Of a DNA stretch of 64,000 nt, positions 52,770-62,522 are shown piece after piece; position 1 is the first letter of the stretch, and each line of letters opens with the position of its first letter. The DNA lies in contig NZ_JADKYM010000015.1 in assembly GCF_015475875.1 (NCBI RefSeq), positions 17,363 to 81,362 of the forward strand, in the 5' to 3' direction. A program made the position numbers and the translations under genes. Under the pieces are notes generated by a model. It searched no databases, was not told where the DNA came from, and worked only from the letters and a program-made list of their open reading frames with translations. The DNA is from Sphingopyxis solisilvae. GTDB lineage: Bacteria; Pseudomonadota; Alphaproteobacteria; Sphingomonadales; Sphingomonadaceae.

Positions 52770-54587
52770 ATGAAAACGGGGGACCACAGGTTTTTTGCGC
52801 GCGTTCGGTGCGGCAAGGCTATACGCGGTGCGCTGATCGGTAGCGCCGGGCTGTTCGCGGTCGCCTGGCACGGCGCCGCCGGGGCGCAGGCCACACCGCA
52901 AATCCCGACGCGCGAACAGATCCAGCCACCGGCGATCGCGCCCGCGACGCCCCCCGCCGAACAGATTGTGTCGGCCGACGACAGCATCGAGCGCGCGCCC
53001 TGCCCGCTTGCCAATCCCGAATTTGCCAATGTGCGGATCACGCTGCGCAGCGTCGAATTTTCCAGCGTGGAGGGCATCGATCCCGCGACGCTCGCCCCCA
53101 GCTGGGCCGATCGGGTCGGTCAGGATCTGCCGATTTCCGTGGTCTGCGACATTCGCGACCGCGCCGCGACGATGCTGCGCTCGCAAGGCTATCTGGCCGC
53201 GGTGCGTGTGCCACCGCAGACGATCAGCGACGGCGTGGTCCGGCTCGACATATTGGCCGCGCGGATGACGCGGGTCGAGGTGCGCGGCGATGCCGGACGC
53301 AACGAACGGCTGCTGCAACGCTATCTGTCGCGGCTCGACGATCAGCCGGTGTTCAACATCGTCGAGGCCGAACGCTATCTGCTGCTGGCGCGGGATATTC
53401 CGGGGCTCGATGCCCGGCTGACGCTGCGCCCCGGCAATGCGCCGGGCGAGGTGGTCGGCGAAGTCCTGGTCGCGCGCACCCCGTTCATTTTCGACACCAA
53501 TATCCAGAATTACGGGTCGCGCGACGTCGGCCGCTGGGGTGGCGTGGCGCGGGTCCGCTTTGCCGGGCTGACCGGCATGGGCGACCTGACCACCGCCAGC
53601 TTTTATTCGACGCCCGATTTCGACGAGCAGCAGGTGGTGCAGCTGGCGCATGAATTTCGCGTCGGCGGCGAAGGACTGCGGATCGGCGCCAGCTATACCT
53701 ATGCCTGGACGCGTCCCGATCTGGCGGCGTTTCCGATCAAATCGAAAACGCAGGTCGTCAACCTGTTCGCATCCTATCCGCTGACGCTGCGGCAGGCGCA
53801 CCGGCTGACGATCGGCGGCGGGCTCGACCTGATCGACCAGGACATCGGCTTTGGCGGCGTAGCGCTCAACCGCGACCGGCTGCGCGTGTTCAACCTGCGC
53901 GCTGACGCGAGCTGGATCGATCCGGCATCGATTGCCGGTCGCGGCGGGTACAACCCAAGCGAACCGCGCTGGGCACTGTCGACGTCGCTCGAAGCCCGGC
54001 AGGGCGTCAATTTCCTGGGCGCCAGCGACGATTGCGGCCCCGGCGGCGGCGCCTGTTTCCTGCCCGGCGCGGTGCCGCTGACCCGGGTCGACGGCAAACC
54101 CGACGCCTTCCTGGTCCGCGCCAACGCGCTGGCCGAATGGCGCCCGCACAAATTATTCACCCTGTCGGCGGCGCCCCGCGCGCAATGGGCCAGCGACCCG
54201 TTGCTGGCCTATGAAGAATTTTCGGGCGGCAATTTCACCATCGGCCGCGGGTTCGACCCCGGCACGATCATCGGCGACAGCGGGGTCGGGGTGGCGCTGG
54301 AGGCGCGCTACGGCTCATTCGTCCCCGCCAATACCAAGTCGTTCGCCGTCCAGCCCTTTGCCTTTTTCGACGCCGCCTGGGTGTGGAACAAGGACGCCGC
54401 CTTTGCCGGGCTCAATCCCCAGAAACTCTATTCGGCGGGCGGCGGGATGCGCGTCGCCTATGGCGAAGTGGGGCGGCTCGACGTGACTTTGGCCGTTCCG
54501 CTCAACCGCGGCGGCTTTCTGGCCAACCGGCCCGACCCGCGCCTGCTGGTTTCGCTCACCACCCAGTTCGGCGTGAGGGCGCGCTGA
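52770..54587 (+). CDS. TpsB transporter (ShlB/FhaC/HecB family)
   Basis: A 605-residue outer-membrane transporter of two-partner secretion. It has an extended signal region, a Pro-rich linker (IPTREQIQPPAIAPATPP), two POTRA domains (about residues 85-235) and a 16-strand barrel ending in QFGVRAR. The conserved loop-6 motif appears as GRGFDPGTIIGD near residue 491. It secretes the protein encoded two bases downstream. A late in-frame Cys pair (DDCGPGGGACF) lies in an outer loop. Confidence 0.92.
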   Translation: MKTGDHRFFARVRCGKAIRGALIGSAGLFAVAWHGAAGAQATPQIPTREQIQPPAIAPATPPAEQIVSADDSIERAPCPLANPEFANVRITLRSVEFSSVEGIDPATLAPSWADRVGQDLPISVVCDIRDRAATMLRSQGYLAAVRVPPQTISDGVVRLDILAARMTRVEVRGDAGRNERLLQRYLSRLDDQPVFNIVEAERYLLLARDIPGLDARLTLRPGNAPGEVVGEVLVARTPFIFDTNIQNYGSRDVGRWGGVARVRFAGLTGMGDLTTASFYSTPDFDEQQVVQLAHEFRVGGEGLRIGASYTYAWTRPDLAAFPIKSKTQVVNLFASYPLTLRQAHRLTIGGGLDLIDQDIGFGGVALNRDRLRVFNLRADASWIDPASIAGRGGYNPSEPRWALSTSLEARQGVNFLGASDDCGPGGGACFLPGAVPLTRVDGKPDAFLVRANALAEWRPHKLFTLSAAPRAQWASDPLLAYEEFSGGNFTIGRGFDPGTIIGDSGVGVALEARYGSFVPANTKSFAVQPFAFFDAAWVWNKDAAFAGLNPQKLYSAGGGMRVAYGEVGRLDVTLAVPLNRGGFLANRPDPRLLVSLTTQFGVRAR

Positions 54588-54588
54588 T

Positions 54589-57500
54589 ATGTTTTTTGCT
54601 TCGAGGACCACCGCCATGCGCACCACCGCTTCGACCTCGCCCGCTCGCACCGGCAGGCAGCGACTGCTGACCAGCTGTGCTATTGCTGCCGGGCTCGCCG
54701 CACTGGCGATGGGCGGTCCGGCGCTGGCGCAGGTCGCGGGCAGCGGCAGCATCGTCAGCGGCACCGGTGCGATCTCACCGCCCGGACCCGGCGCCACCAC
54801 CGTCACCACCACGACGCCGCAAGCGATCATCAACTGGACGCCGACCGATACGGCGCCGACCAGCGGCGCGATCGACTTTCTTCCGACCGGAAACACGCTC
54901 AATTTCGTCGGCACCGGTTCCTATACCGTGCTCAACCGCTTCGTCGACGGTTCGGGCGGCTCGATCGCCCGCCAGATTGCGCTCAACGGCACGGTCAATT
55001 CCTATGTCGGATCGACGACCGGTCCGCGCGGCGGCAATATCTGGTTCTATAACGCGGGCGGCATCCTGATCGGCGCCACGGGCGCCATCAACGTCGGCAG
55101 CCTTGTGCTCACCGCGAACGATATCAACACCACCGGCGGCCTGTTCGGTCCGGGCGGCACGATCCGCTTCAACGGCGCGGCGGGCAGCCAGTCGGCGATC
55201 ACCGTCAACGGCACGATCAACGCCAATGTCGTCGGCAATCCGGGCGGCAGCTATGTCGCGCTGGTGGCGCCGCGCATCGTCCAGGCGGGCACGATCCGCG
55301 TCGACGGGTCGGCAGCGTTCGTCGCGGCAGAGCAGGCCGACATCCGCATCAACAACGGGCTGTTCGACATCAACGTACTGGTCGGGGCCGAAGGCGGCAC
55401 CGTGATCACCCACAGCGGCACGACCACCGGCCCCGCGCATGAACAGGGCGACATCGACCAGAGCCGTATCTATATGGTCGCGATCCCCAAAAATGACGCG
55501 GTGACGATGCTGGTGTCGGGCCAGGTCGGCTATGACGACGCCGTTTCGGCGCAGACCGACCCCGACGGCGCGGTGGTCCTGTCGGCAGGCTATAACATCG
55601 TCAACGGCCAGATTGCGGGGAGCCCGGTCGGCAATGGCACGGCGAACATCACCGTCAATGACACGATTTTCCGCAGCGACACGACGGCGCGGGCCAGCGG
55701 CGCCTTTGTCGGCGGACCGCTGGCGACCATACCGCCACCGGGGGGCACCTTTGCACCGCCACCGCATCTCGGTCGCCTGATCGTTCAGGGCAACGGCACC
55801 TTTATCGGCGACCAGAGCGCCACGTTGGTCGTCCAGGCGGGGCAAGTGGTCGGCGCGACGGGCGATATTGTCGTTCGGTCGGCCGCGGGCGGCGCTGCGG
55901 CGGTGAATGTCGTCGGCGGCACCTTTGCGGTCCTCGGCGATCTGGTCATAGAAGCCGCCGGTGTCGCCAACAGCACCGGCGACAGTGAAGGCGGCGACGC
56001 GCGTCTGACGATCAGCGGCGGGAATGCGCTGGTGGGCGGTTCGGTCACGATCGCGGCCGACGCCACCGGCAGCGACTTCTTGACCGAGGGCTCCACCGGC
56101 GGCACCGGCCGGGGTGGCTCCGCATCGCTCGTGATGACCGGCGGTACGTTTACGGCGGGTGATATCACCGTCAGCGCCGACGGCGTCGGCGGCGGCGGAC
56201 TTGGCGCGGGTGGTCTGGGTATCGGCGGAACCGCGACCATCGACCTGCTGGGCGGTACAATCGACGTGGCCGATCTCATCGCCTCGGCCAGCGGGACAGG
56301 CGGCCAGGGTTTTGCCGGCAACGACGGCGAGCCGACCAACATCATTCCGGGCGGCGTCGGCGGAGTCGGCGCGGGCGGGCAGGCGACGATCAACATTGAT
56401 GGCGCAACTGTCCAGGCGGGGCTGGTTGCCGCCTACGCATCCGGTCGAGGGGGCGAAGGGGGCGCTTTCAACAATATCTTTTCCTTCAGCGGCGTTCCCG
56501 GCACCCCGGGCGACGGCGGCACGGGAACCGGCGGCAGCGCGGCCGTCAACGTCACGGGCGGCACGCTCGACACCAGCAGCCTGATTGTCGACGCGACCGG
56601 AATCGGCGGTCAAGGTGGTAGTTCGTTCTTTTCCAGCAGTTCGGGCAGCGCCACCGGCATAGGGGTCGGCGGTACGGGCGGCACCGGGCAGGGCGGGTCG
56701 GCGACGCTGGCGCTTGCCACCAATATCGATGCCGGGTCGATTCAGGTCGCCGCCCGCGGTCAGGGGGGTGCGGGCGGGTTGCACAATGTCGGGGGCAACG
56801 GTGGCGACGCCGGGGGCGGACTGGCACAAATGATCGTGACGGGGTTCAACGCCGGCCTGTTCTTCATCAACCTCGATGCTGGCGCGACCGGGGGCAACGG
56901 GGCAGCGGGGCGCGACGGCAACGGCGGCAATGGCGGCAGCGCGGTCGGCGGGACGGCCCGCGCGGTGGCCGGGGGAACCGGCGGACGGTTTGAAGCGCGC
57001 GGGATCGTCTTCACGACCGCCGGACGCGGCGGCAATGGCGGCGCCGGTGGACTGGCGCCCTTTGCTTTCGTGACCGCGGCTCCCGACGGCGGCGACGGAG
57101 GCAGCGGGACCGGTGGTGTCGTCGAACTGTTCGCAAGCGCCGGTGGCGTCATCAGCCTGACCCCCGGAAGCAGCGGGCCCCAGCCACTGGGAAGCAATGG
57201 TTTTGGTGGCAACGGCGGGGCGGGCGCCAACCATTTCGGCGCCGGGCGTCGGTCGGGTGATGGCGGCGATGCGGGCGCAGGGAGCGGCGGCGTCGTTCGG
57301 TTGATCGCCGATGGTGGCACCATCACGACCACCCAGGCGGTGACGGTTACGGTACAGGGTGTGTCGGGGTCCGGCGGTGCCGGGGGAACCGGATCCGGCG
57401 GCGCGACAAACGGCGCTGCGGGCGCCTCGGCCATCGCCAACACCGGCGGACGCGCCGTACTGGAGTCGGCCGGCGGGGGACTGATCTCGCTTGGTGACAC

Positions 57501-60500
57501 GATCATCAACGCCAGTGGCGACGTTGCCGGACGCATCGAACTACGCACCGACGCCAGCCCGTCGAGCCGAATCGCCCTTACGACACTCACCGCCAGCGCG
57601 CTCGGCGAAGCCGCACCGACGGATGGCGACATCGAGGAGGCATTGACCGGCATTTTTGTTGCGGTCGATGGCGGCACCATCACCGCGACCGGCGATGTGA
57701 CGCTGGAGACGGGAAGCGCAGTTGGCGTCCATGCTCGTAACAGCGGCAGTTTCACCGTTGGCGGCAACCTGTTGATCGACGCGGGCGAACGCTTTGACGT
57801 GCGCCATGATGCGCGAAGCGGAACCGCGCCGACGATCGGCGCTGCCGGTGACTTTACGATCATCGCGCCGCAGGGCATTTTTGGCACGCAGGGCAGCCTG
57901 CTCAGCGCGGGCGGCGTTTTGGCTCTGTCGTCCAGTGCGGGAGCAATCCAGGTCGATGCGCTCGATTCCGGCAACGATATTGTCATTGCCGCCGCGGGCG
58001 CGGTGTCGGTCGAACATGCCGAGGCGGTGAATGATTTCATCGCCAGCGGCGTCAGTTTCCGCACCGGGCTCAATTCGATCATCACCGGCGGCGATATTCT
58101 GGTCAACGCGCCGGGCGCCGTCGACCTGGGCAATTCGACCGCGGGCGGCCTTGTCCAGGCCACCGGCCAGTCGATCCTGTTCAACACGATCGGGGCTGGC
58201 GGACCGGTGTTCCTGACCGCCACCGGCAACACGGCGGGCGCCGAAGGGATCAGCGGCGGGTCAATCGATGCGGGGGGCGACATCGTCCTGAACGCCACAC
58301 GGATCGGAATCACCGGAACACTGACGACGAACGGATCGCTGTTCGCGGTCGGCAGCGCCGGTCCGGTTTCCATCGCGCTGGCCGAGGTCGAGGACGATAT
58401 TTCGATCTTTGCCGGCGGCGACCTGACCGGCACCTATAATGCCGAGGGCAATATCAGCCTGACCTCGACCGCCAACATCAACGCATCGGCGAATGCGACC
58501 GGTTTCCAGAGCTCGAGCAGCGGCCCGCCGATCGCATCGAGCGTACTGATCAATGCGGGCGGCGACGTCACTTTGAACGACAACAGCGCGACCGGCATGT
58601 TCGGCGTCAATGCCGGTGGCGCGGTCACGATGACCGGCGGAACGATCGGCGAAGACCTGCTGGTACTGGCGGGCACCACCGCGACGATCACCGGCGTCAC
58701 GGCAGGCGACGACGTGATCATCAACGCGCCCGGCGGCATCATCGCCACCGGCGTGGTGACCACCGGCGCGGGGCGCGATGACCGGACCCTGATATTTGCA
58801 CCGTTCAGCCCGACCGCACCCGCCACCTTCCAGATCGTCGGATCGGCGCCCGACCAGTCGAACATCGTGCTGACCGCGGCGGCGGGCGACATCACCGCCA
58901 GCAACCTGAACGCCGCTGCCAATCTGACCGCCACCGCGGCAGGGACGCTGTCGGCAACCGGGCCGCTCCGCGCGGGCGGCAATATTGCCCTGACTGCGAC
59001 GGACGCGAACCTTGCCACGCTGATCACCCCTTCGGGCGACCGGTTAGACACGGTGAATGCGGGCGGCAATGTGACGATCGCCGTCACCGACGTCCTGACC
59101 GGCGGCGTCGTGCGGGCGGGCGGCAATGTCGGCATCACCGCGGGATCGACCGCCAACCTGCTGGAAATCGTCACCGCGGCGGGCAATGTCACGGTATCGG
59201 CAGCCGACGGCGTGGTGGTCGATATGCTGCGCAGCGGCGGCACCACCGCTTTGGCCAGCACGGACGGCGGAATTGTGGTGAACAGTCTGGACAGCGCCGG
59301 TGCGGTCAGCGCCGCCGGGCGTACGATCCAGATCGCCGGGCAGAACAATCTGAACTTCGCCAGTCTGACGACCACCGGTGGCGACGCCGACGTGCGCACC
59401 AGCGGCAATCTGTCGGTGACCACCGCCAGCGTCGCGGGACTGGCCGATCTGCGCGCGGGTAACGACCTGTCCGTCAGCCAATTGACGGCCGGCAACGTCA
59501 ATCTCGAAGCCAACCGGGACATGACGCTGAACAACGTCACGACGGCCGGTTCGCTGTTCGCGAGCGCCGTCGGCATGGCAACCATCAACGGTATTGTCAC
59601 CGGTCCCGAACTGTTCGTGAACTCGGGCGATATCACCATCGCCAGCACCGGTCGTATCGGGCAATTGGGAACGACCAATTCGGTGCTGGTCGCCAATATC
59701 AGCAACCAGAACCCGACCTTCATCGGCGGCACGGGTACGCGCAGCGGCTGGCACCTCGACGCCAGCGAAATCACCCGAATCTTTGGCGGTGACATCACGG
59801 TGCGCGGCGAACGGCTGGAGTCCTCGCAAGGGTCATCGGTCGGATCGTCGCGCAGCCCCGACGTTTTCGTCGAAGGCTTTACGATCAACGCGGCGCAGCA
59901 GCTCGGCCCCAACGGTACTTTCCTGATCAGCACCCCCGGGAAAATGCGGGTGCGCGGCGACGTGCGCTTCAACGGCATGACCGACAGCCAGTCGGTAAAC
60001 CTGTTCGGGCGCGACAGCGTCGAGGTGATTTTGGGCAGCGGCTCGGTTCATCTGTCGGGCCAGTCGCCGGACCAGCTGGCGGGCAATCTGACGATCGAGG
60101 CCGACGATATCGCGATCGCGACGACGCAGGCGATCGCCGATATTGCGGCCATGACCTCGACCGCCGCAATCGACGCGCGGCTGGCGCAGAATGACGGCAT
60201 CATCAGTGACATCGGCGCGCTGGCAGCCAACCGCATCACGCTGAACCACAATCTGGACGACAGCGTCTATATCCAGAACAGCGGCACCGGCACCGCGTTC
60301 GCCGACCGGCGCGGCATCACCTTTGGCCAGGGCGGGCTGTTCATCAACGGCCCGGGGAACCAGGACAGTCTGGTCATCAACGCCGCGCATCGCGGCGCCA
60401 GCGGCGCGCTGGTGACGGGTCTCGACGTCATCCCGCTCGTCAACATCAACGCGCCGACGGGGTCGAGCACGGTGGTCCAGACAGGATTCAACGCGCAATC

Positions 60501-60753
60501 GACGATCAACGGCTGTCTGATCGGCAATGTCGCCAGCTGCACCGCGCCGGTGCGGCCCAGCGAGGACAGCAATTTCCCCGTGCAGGACGTCATCGACGAT
60601 CCGGCGGAGGACGAGGATGGCAACGGCCAGAGTCTGCCCGTGCCGCTGATCACGATGCGCGACCTCGATCCCCTGAGCGGCGAACCCTTGCTCGACGATC
60701 CGGTCACCGGCGCGGGCAACGACGATCTGTGGACGCCGACCGAGGGGCCGTAG
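54589..60753 (+). CDS. TpsA exoprotein, filamentous-haemagglutinin type
   Basis: A 2054-residue secreted protein. It has a signal peptide, then the TPS secretion domain at about residues 50-300 (SGAIDFLPTGNTLNFVGTGSY, NAGGILIGATGAINVG, AADIRI-like QADIRINNGLFDI) and a long beta-helix of imperfect repeats. Residues about 565-950 are Gly/Asn/Ala-rich with GGNGG-type repeats reminiscent of PE_PGRS proteins. The C-terminus is acidic (DDPAEDEDGNGQS) and has no membrane anchor, so the protein is released or held by TpsB. Start ATG 54589 or 54616; both have a purine-rich upstream. Likely an adhesin or matrix protein. Confidence 0.9.
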   Translation: MFFASRTTAMRTTASTSPARTGRQRLLTSCAIAAGLAALAMGGPALAQVAGSGSIVSGTGAISPPGPGATTVTTTTPQAIINWTPTDTAPTSGAIDFLPTGNTLNFVGTGSYTVLNRFVDGSGGSIARQIALNGTVNSYVGSTTGPRGGNIWFYNAGGILIGATGAINVGSLVLTANDINTTGGLFGPGGTIRFNGAAGSQSAITVNGTINANVVGNPGGSYVALVAPRIVQAGTIRVDGSAAFVAAEQADIRINNGLFDINVLVGAEGGTVITHSGTTTGPAHEQGDIDQSRIYMVAIPKNDAVTMLVSGQVGYDDAVSAQTDPDGAVVLSAGYNIVNGQIAGSPVGNGTANITVNDTIFRSDTTARASGAFVGGPLATIPPPGGTFAPPPHLGRLIVQGNGTFIGDQSATLVVQAGQVVGATGDIVVRSAAGGAAAVNVVGGTFAVLGDLVIEAAGVANSTGDSEGGDARLTISGGNALVGGSVTIAADATGSDFLTEGSTGGTGRGGSASLVMTGGTFTAGDITVSADGVGGGGLGAGGLGIGGTATIDLLGGTIDVADLIASASGTGGQGFAGNDGEPTNIIPGGVGGVGAGGQATINIDGATVQAGLVAAYASGRGGEGGAFNNIFSFSGVPGTPGDGGTGTGGSAAVNVTGGTLDTSSLIVDATGIGGQGGSSFFSSSSGSATGIGVGGTGGTGQGGSATLALATNIDAGSIQVAARGQGGAGGLHNVGGNGGDAGGGLAQMIVTGFNAGLFFINLDAGATGGNGAAGRDGNGGNGGSAVGGTARAVAGGTGGRFEARGIVFTTAGRGGNGGAGGLAPFAFVTAAPDGGDGGSGTGGVVELFASAGGVISLTPGSSGPQPLGSNGFGGNGGAGANHFGAGRRSGDGGDAGAGSGGVVRLIADGGTITTTQAVTVTVQGVSGSGGAGGTGSGGATNGAAGASAIANTGGRAVLESAGGGLISLGDTIINASGDVAGRIELRTDASPSSRIALTTLTASALGEAAPTDGDIEEALTGIFVAVDGGTITATGDVTLETGSAVGVHARNSGSFTVGGNLLIDAGERFDVRHDARSGTAPTIGAAGDFTIIAPQGIFGTQGSLLSAGGVLALSSSAGAIQVDALDSGNDIVIAAAGAVSVEHAEAVNDFIASGVSFRTGLNSIITGGDILVNAPGAVDLGNSTAGGLVQATGQSILFNTIGAGGPVFLTATGNTAGAEGISGGSIDAGGDIVLNATRIGITGTLTTNGSLFAVGSAGPVSIALAEVEDDISIFAGGDLTGTYNAEGNISLTSTANINASANATGFQSSSSGPPIASSVLINAGGDVTLNDNSATGMFGVNAGGAVTMTGGTIGEDLLVLAGTTATITGVTAGDDVIINAPGGIIATGVVTTGAGRDDRTLIFAPFSPTAPATFQIVGSAPDQSNIVLTAAAGDITASNLNAAANLTATAAGTLSATGPLRAGGNIALTATDANLATLITPSGDRLDTVNAGGNVTIAVTDVLTGGVVRAGGNVGITAGSTANLLEIVTAAGNVTVSAADGVVVDMLRSGGTTALASTDGGIVVNSLDSAGAVSAAGRTIQIAGQNNLNFASLTTTGGDADVRTSGNLSVTTASVAGLADLRAGNDLSVSQLTAGNVNLEANRDMTLNNVTTAGSLFASAVGMATINGIVTGPELFVNSGDITIASTGRIGQLGTTNSVLVANISNQNPTFIGGTGTRSGWHLDASEITRIFGGDITVRGERLESSQGSSVGSSRSPDVFVEGFTINAAQQLGPNGTFLISTPGKMRVRGDVRFNGMTDSQSVNLFGRDSVEVILGSGSVHLSGQSPDQLAGNLTIEADDIAIATTQAIADIAAMTSTAAIDARLAQNDGIISDIGALAANRITLNHNLDDSVYIQNSGTGTAFADRRGITFGQGGLFINGPGNQDSLVINAAHRGASGALVTGLDVIPLVNINAPTGSSTVVQTGFNAQSTINGCLIGNVASCTAPVRPSEDSNFPVQDVIDDPAEDEDGNGQSLPVPLITMRDLDPLSGEPLLDDPVTGAGNDDLWTPTEGP
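56280..57440 (+). repeat. Gly-rich coding repeat block inside tpsA
   Basis: Codons for runs such as GGNGGAGG and GGDGGSGTGG recur at irregular spacing for about 385 residues. It is coding, in frame, with Thr/Ser/Asn-rich beta-helix rungs between, and its nucleotide repeats are short and imperfect, so it is not a CRISPR array. Confidence 0.7.
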
Positions 60754-60771
60754 CGGCGGCAACTCCTCCGC

Positions 60772-60853
60772 CGTCATTGCGAGCGAAGCGAAGCAATCCA
60801 GAGCGGTTTACGCCACCATGGATTGCCGCGTCGCTTCGCTTCTCGCAATGACG
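60772..60853. repeat. REP-like palindrome (copy 1)
   Basis: CGTCATTGCGAG plus GCGAAGCAATCCA-type arm at the left pairs with its reverse complement at the right, around a loop containing CGGTTTACGC. The same unit recurs at the window's right end (63925 on). Such elements are dispersed in sphingomonad genomes. The right arm has a small interruption. Confidence 0.75.
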
Positions 60854-60924
60854 ACGCAAGGAATGGCATTGAGGAAATCCAATCGGGTTGACGCCTCCCC
60901 CCGGCTCAAGGCATGGGCGCGGAT

Positions 60925-62451
60925 ATGACCGACGCCCCTGCCCCGACCGCGCTCAAGCTGTTCAACAGCCTGACGCGCCAGCTGGAAGAATTCCGGCCCG
61001 TCCATCCCGGTGAGGCGCGCGTCTATAGCTGCGGCCCGACGGTCTACAACTATCCGCATATCGGCAATATGCGCGCCTATGTCTTTGCCGACACGCTAGG
61101 GCGCACCCTGTCGTTCAAGGGGTATAAGCTCACCCATGTCATCAACATCACCGACGTCGGCCACCTGACCGACGACGCCGATGCGGGCGAGGACAAGATG
61201 GAGAAGATGGCGGCGGAGAAAGCGCAGTCGATCTGGGACATCGCGCGCCACTATACCGAGGCTTATTGGGCCGATGTGAAGGCGCTGAATATCCGTCAGC
61301 CCGCCCACTGGTCGATCGCCACCGACTATGTGCCGCAGATGATCGAGTTTGCGAAGGCGATCGCCGACAAGCATTGCTACGAACTCGAAGGCGGCCTCTA
61401 TTTCGACACCTCCACGGTGACCGATTACGGCGCCTTGGCGCGCGCGAAAACCGAGGATGGCGAAGGCCGTATCGAGGAGGTCGAGGGCAAGCGCCACGCC
61501 GCCGATTTCGCGATCTGGCGCAAGACGCCCGCAGGCGAGACACGCCAGATGGAATGGGATTCACCGTGGGGCCGCGGCGCCCCCGGCTGGCATCTCGAAT
61601 GCTCGGTGATGTCCGAAGCCCTGCTCGGCTTTCCGTTCGACATCCACACCGGCGGCATCGACCATCGCGAAATCCATCACCCGAACGAAATCGCGCAAAA
61701 CCAGGCGCACAGCTGCAGCGACGCCAGCGGCGCGCGCATCTGGATGCACAATAATTTCCTGATCGAACGCAGCGGCAAGATGAGCAAGAGCGCGGGCGAA
61801 TTCCTGCGCCTGCAATTGCTGATCGACAAAGGCTACCACCCCCTCGCCTACCGCCTGATGTGCCTGCAGGCGCATTATCGCAGCGAGCTGGAATTTTCGT
61901 GGGAGGGGCTGGGTGCGGCGCTGACGCGGTTGAAGCGGCTGGTGATGGCTATTGAAAAACTTAAAAGCGTAGATGACCCTTACGAAGGTTTCGGGGACTT
62001 TACCGATCCGTCGGAAGATTTCTGGACCGAACGCAATCGAGCCGAGCGGGCGAACCCGACCCATCGTTTTGCTGACGACATGATCCACCACAAGCTATCT
62101 AGAGCTTTCGCCAATGCGATTGGCGACGATCTAAATACCGCGATCGCACTGACAGTGCTCGAGGACGCAATCCAAAAGGGGAGCAATAATCTGCGCCATG
62201 AACTCGTTGAGCGCTTTGATGGCGTCCTTGGCTTAGGTCTATTGACGCTCGCCCGGTCAGATCTGCGCATCCGCCCCAAGGCGGCCACCATCACCGAGTC
62301 CGAAATCGAGGCCATCCTGACCCGCCGCAAGGAAGCCCGCGCGGTCAAGGACTTCGCCACCTCCGACAAACTCCGCGACGAGCTCATCGCCGCCGGGGTC
62401 GAGGTGATGGACGGCGACCCGCTCGGCTGGGACTGGCGGCTGGAGGCGTAG
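60925..62451 (+). CDS. cysS: Cysteinyl-tRNA synthetase
   Basis: A class I aminoacyl-tRNA synthetase of normal length (508 residues from ATG 60925; ATG 60913 adds four). Zinc and active-site features: YSCGPTVYNYPHIGN (Cys and the HIGH-type motif HIGN), HLECSVMS, HTGGIDHREIHHPNE and the KMSKS loop (SGKMSKSAGEFL). The C-terminal domain contains the anticodon-binding helices (RRKEARAVKDFATSDKLRDEL). A DUF559 element begins three bases after its stop. Confidence 0.96.
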   Translation: MTDAPAPTALKLFNSLTRQLEEFRPVHPGEARVYSCGPTVYNYPHIGNMRAYVFADTLGRTLSFKGYKLTHVINITDVGHLTDDADAGEDKMEKMAAEKAQSIWDIARHYTEAYWADVKALNIRQPAHWSIATDYVPQMIEFAKAIADKHCYELEGGLYFDTSTVTDYGALARAKTEDGEGRIEEVEGKRHAADFAIWRKTPAGETRQMEWDSPWGRGAPGWHLECSVMSEALLGFPFDIHTGGIDHREIHHPNEIAQNQAHSCSDASGARIWMHNNFLIERSGKMSKSAGEFLRLQLLIDKGYHPLAYRLMCLQAHYRSELEFSWEGLGAALTRLKRLVMAIEKLKSVDDPYEGFGDFTDPSEDFWTERNRAERANPTHRFADDMIHHKLSRAFANAIGDDLNTAIALTVLEDAIQKGSNNLRHELVERFDGVLGLGLLTLARSDLRIRPKAATITESEIEAILTRRKEARAVKDFATSDKLRDELIAAGVEVMDGDPLGWDWRLEA

Positions 62452-62454
62452 AAT

Positions 62455-62483
62455 ATCCTCCCCATCGACTTGCGATGGGGAGG
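62455..62483. repeat. Left inverted repeat of the DUF559 element
   Basis: A 29-base unit that is itself a hairpin: CCTCCCCATCG and CGATGGGGAGG around ACTTG. Its exact reverse complement stands at 62923-62951, on the other side of the DUF559 gene. Immediately inside is a GCCCGC/GCGGGT hairpin and then GGAGGGGC, which also serves as ribosome site. Confidence 0.85.
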
Positions 62484-62522
62484 GGGACCGCCCGCGCAGC
62501 GGGTGGTGGAGGGGCAACGACG

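Noticed and set aside
54775..57234. Minus-strand 819-codon frame opposite tpsA
   Set aside because: Produced by the GC-rich repeats of tpsA; no start signal and no family.
56280..57440. Possible CRISPR-like repeat array
   Set aside because: Repeats are short, irregular and in frame within a coding sequence; no constant repeat length or spacers.
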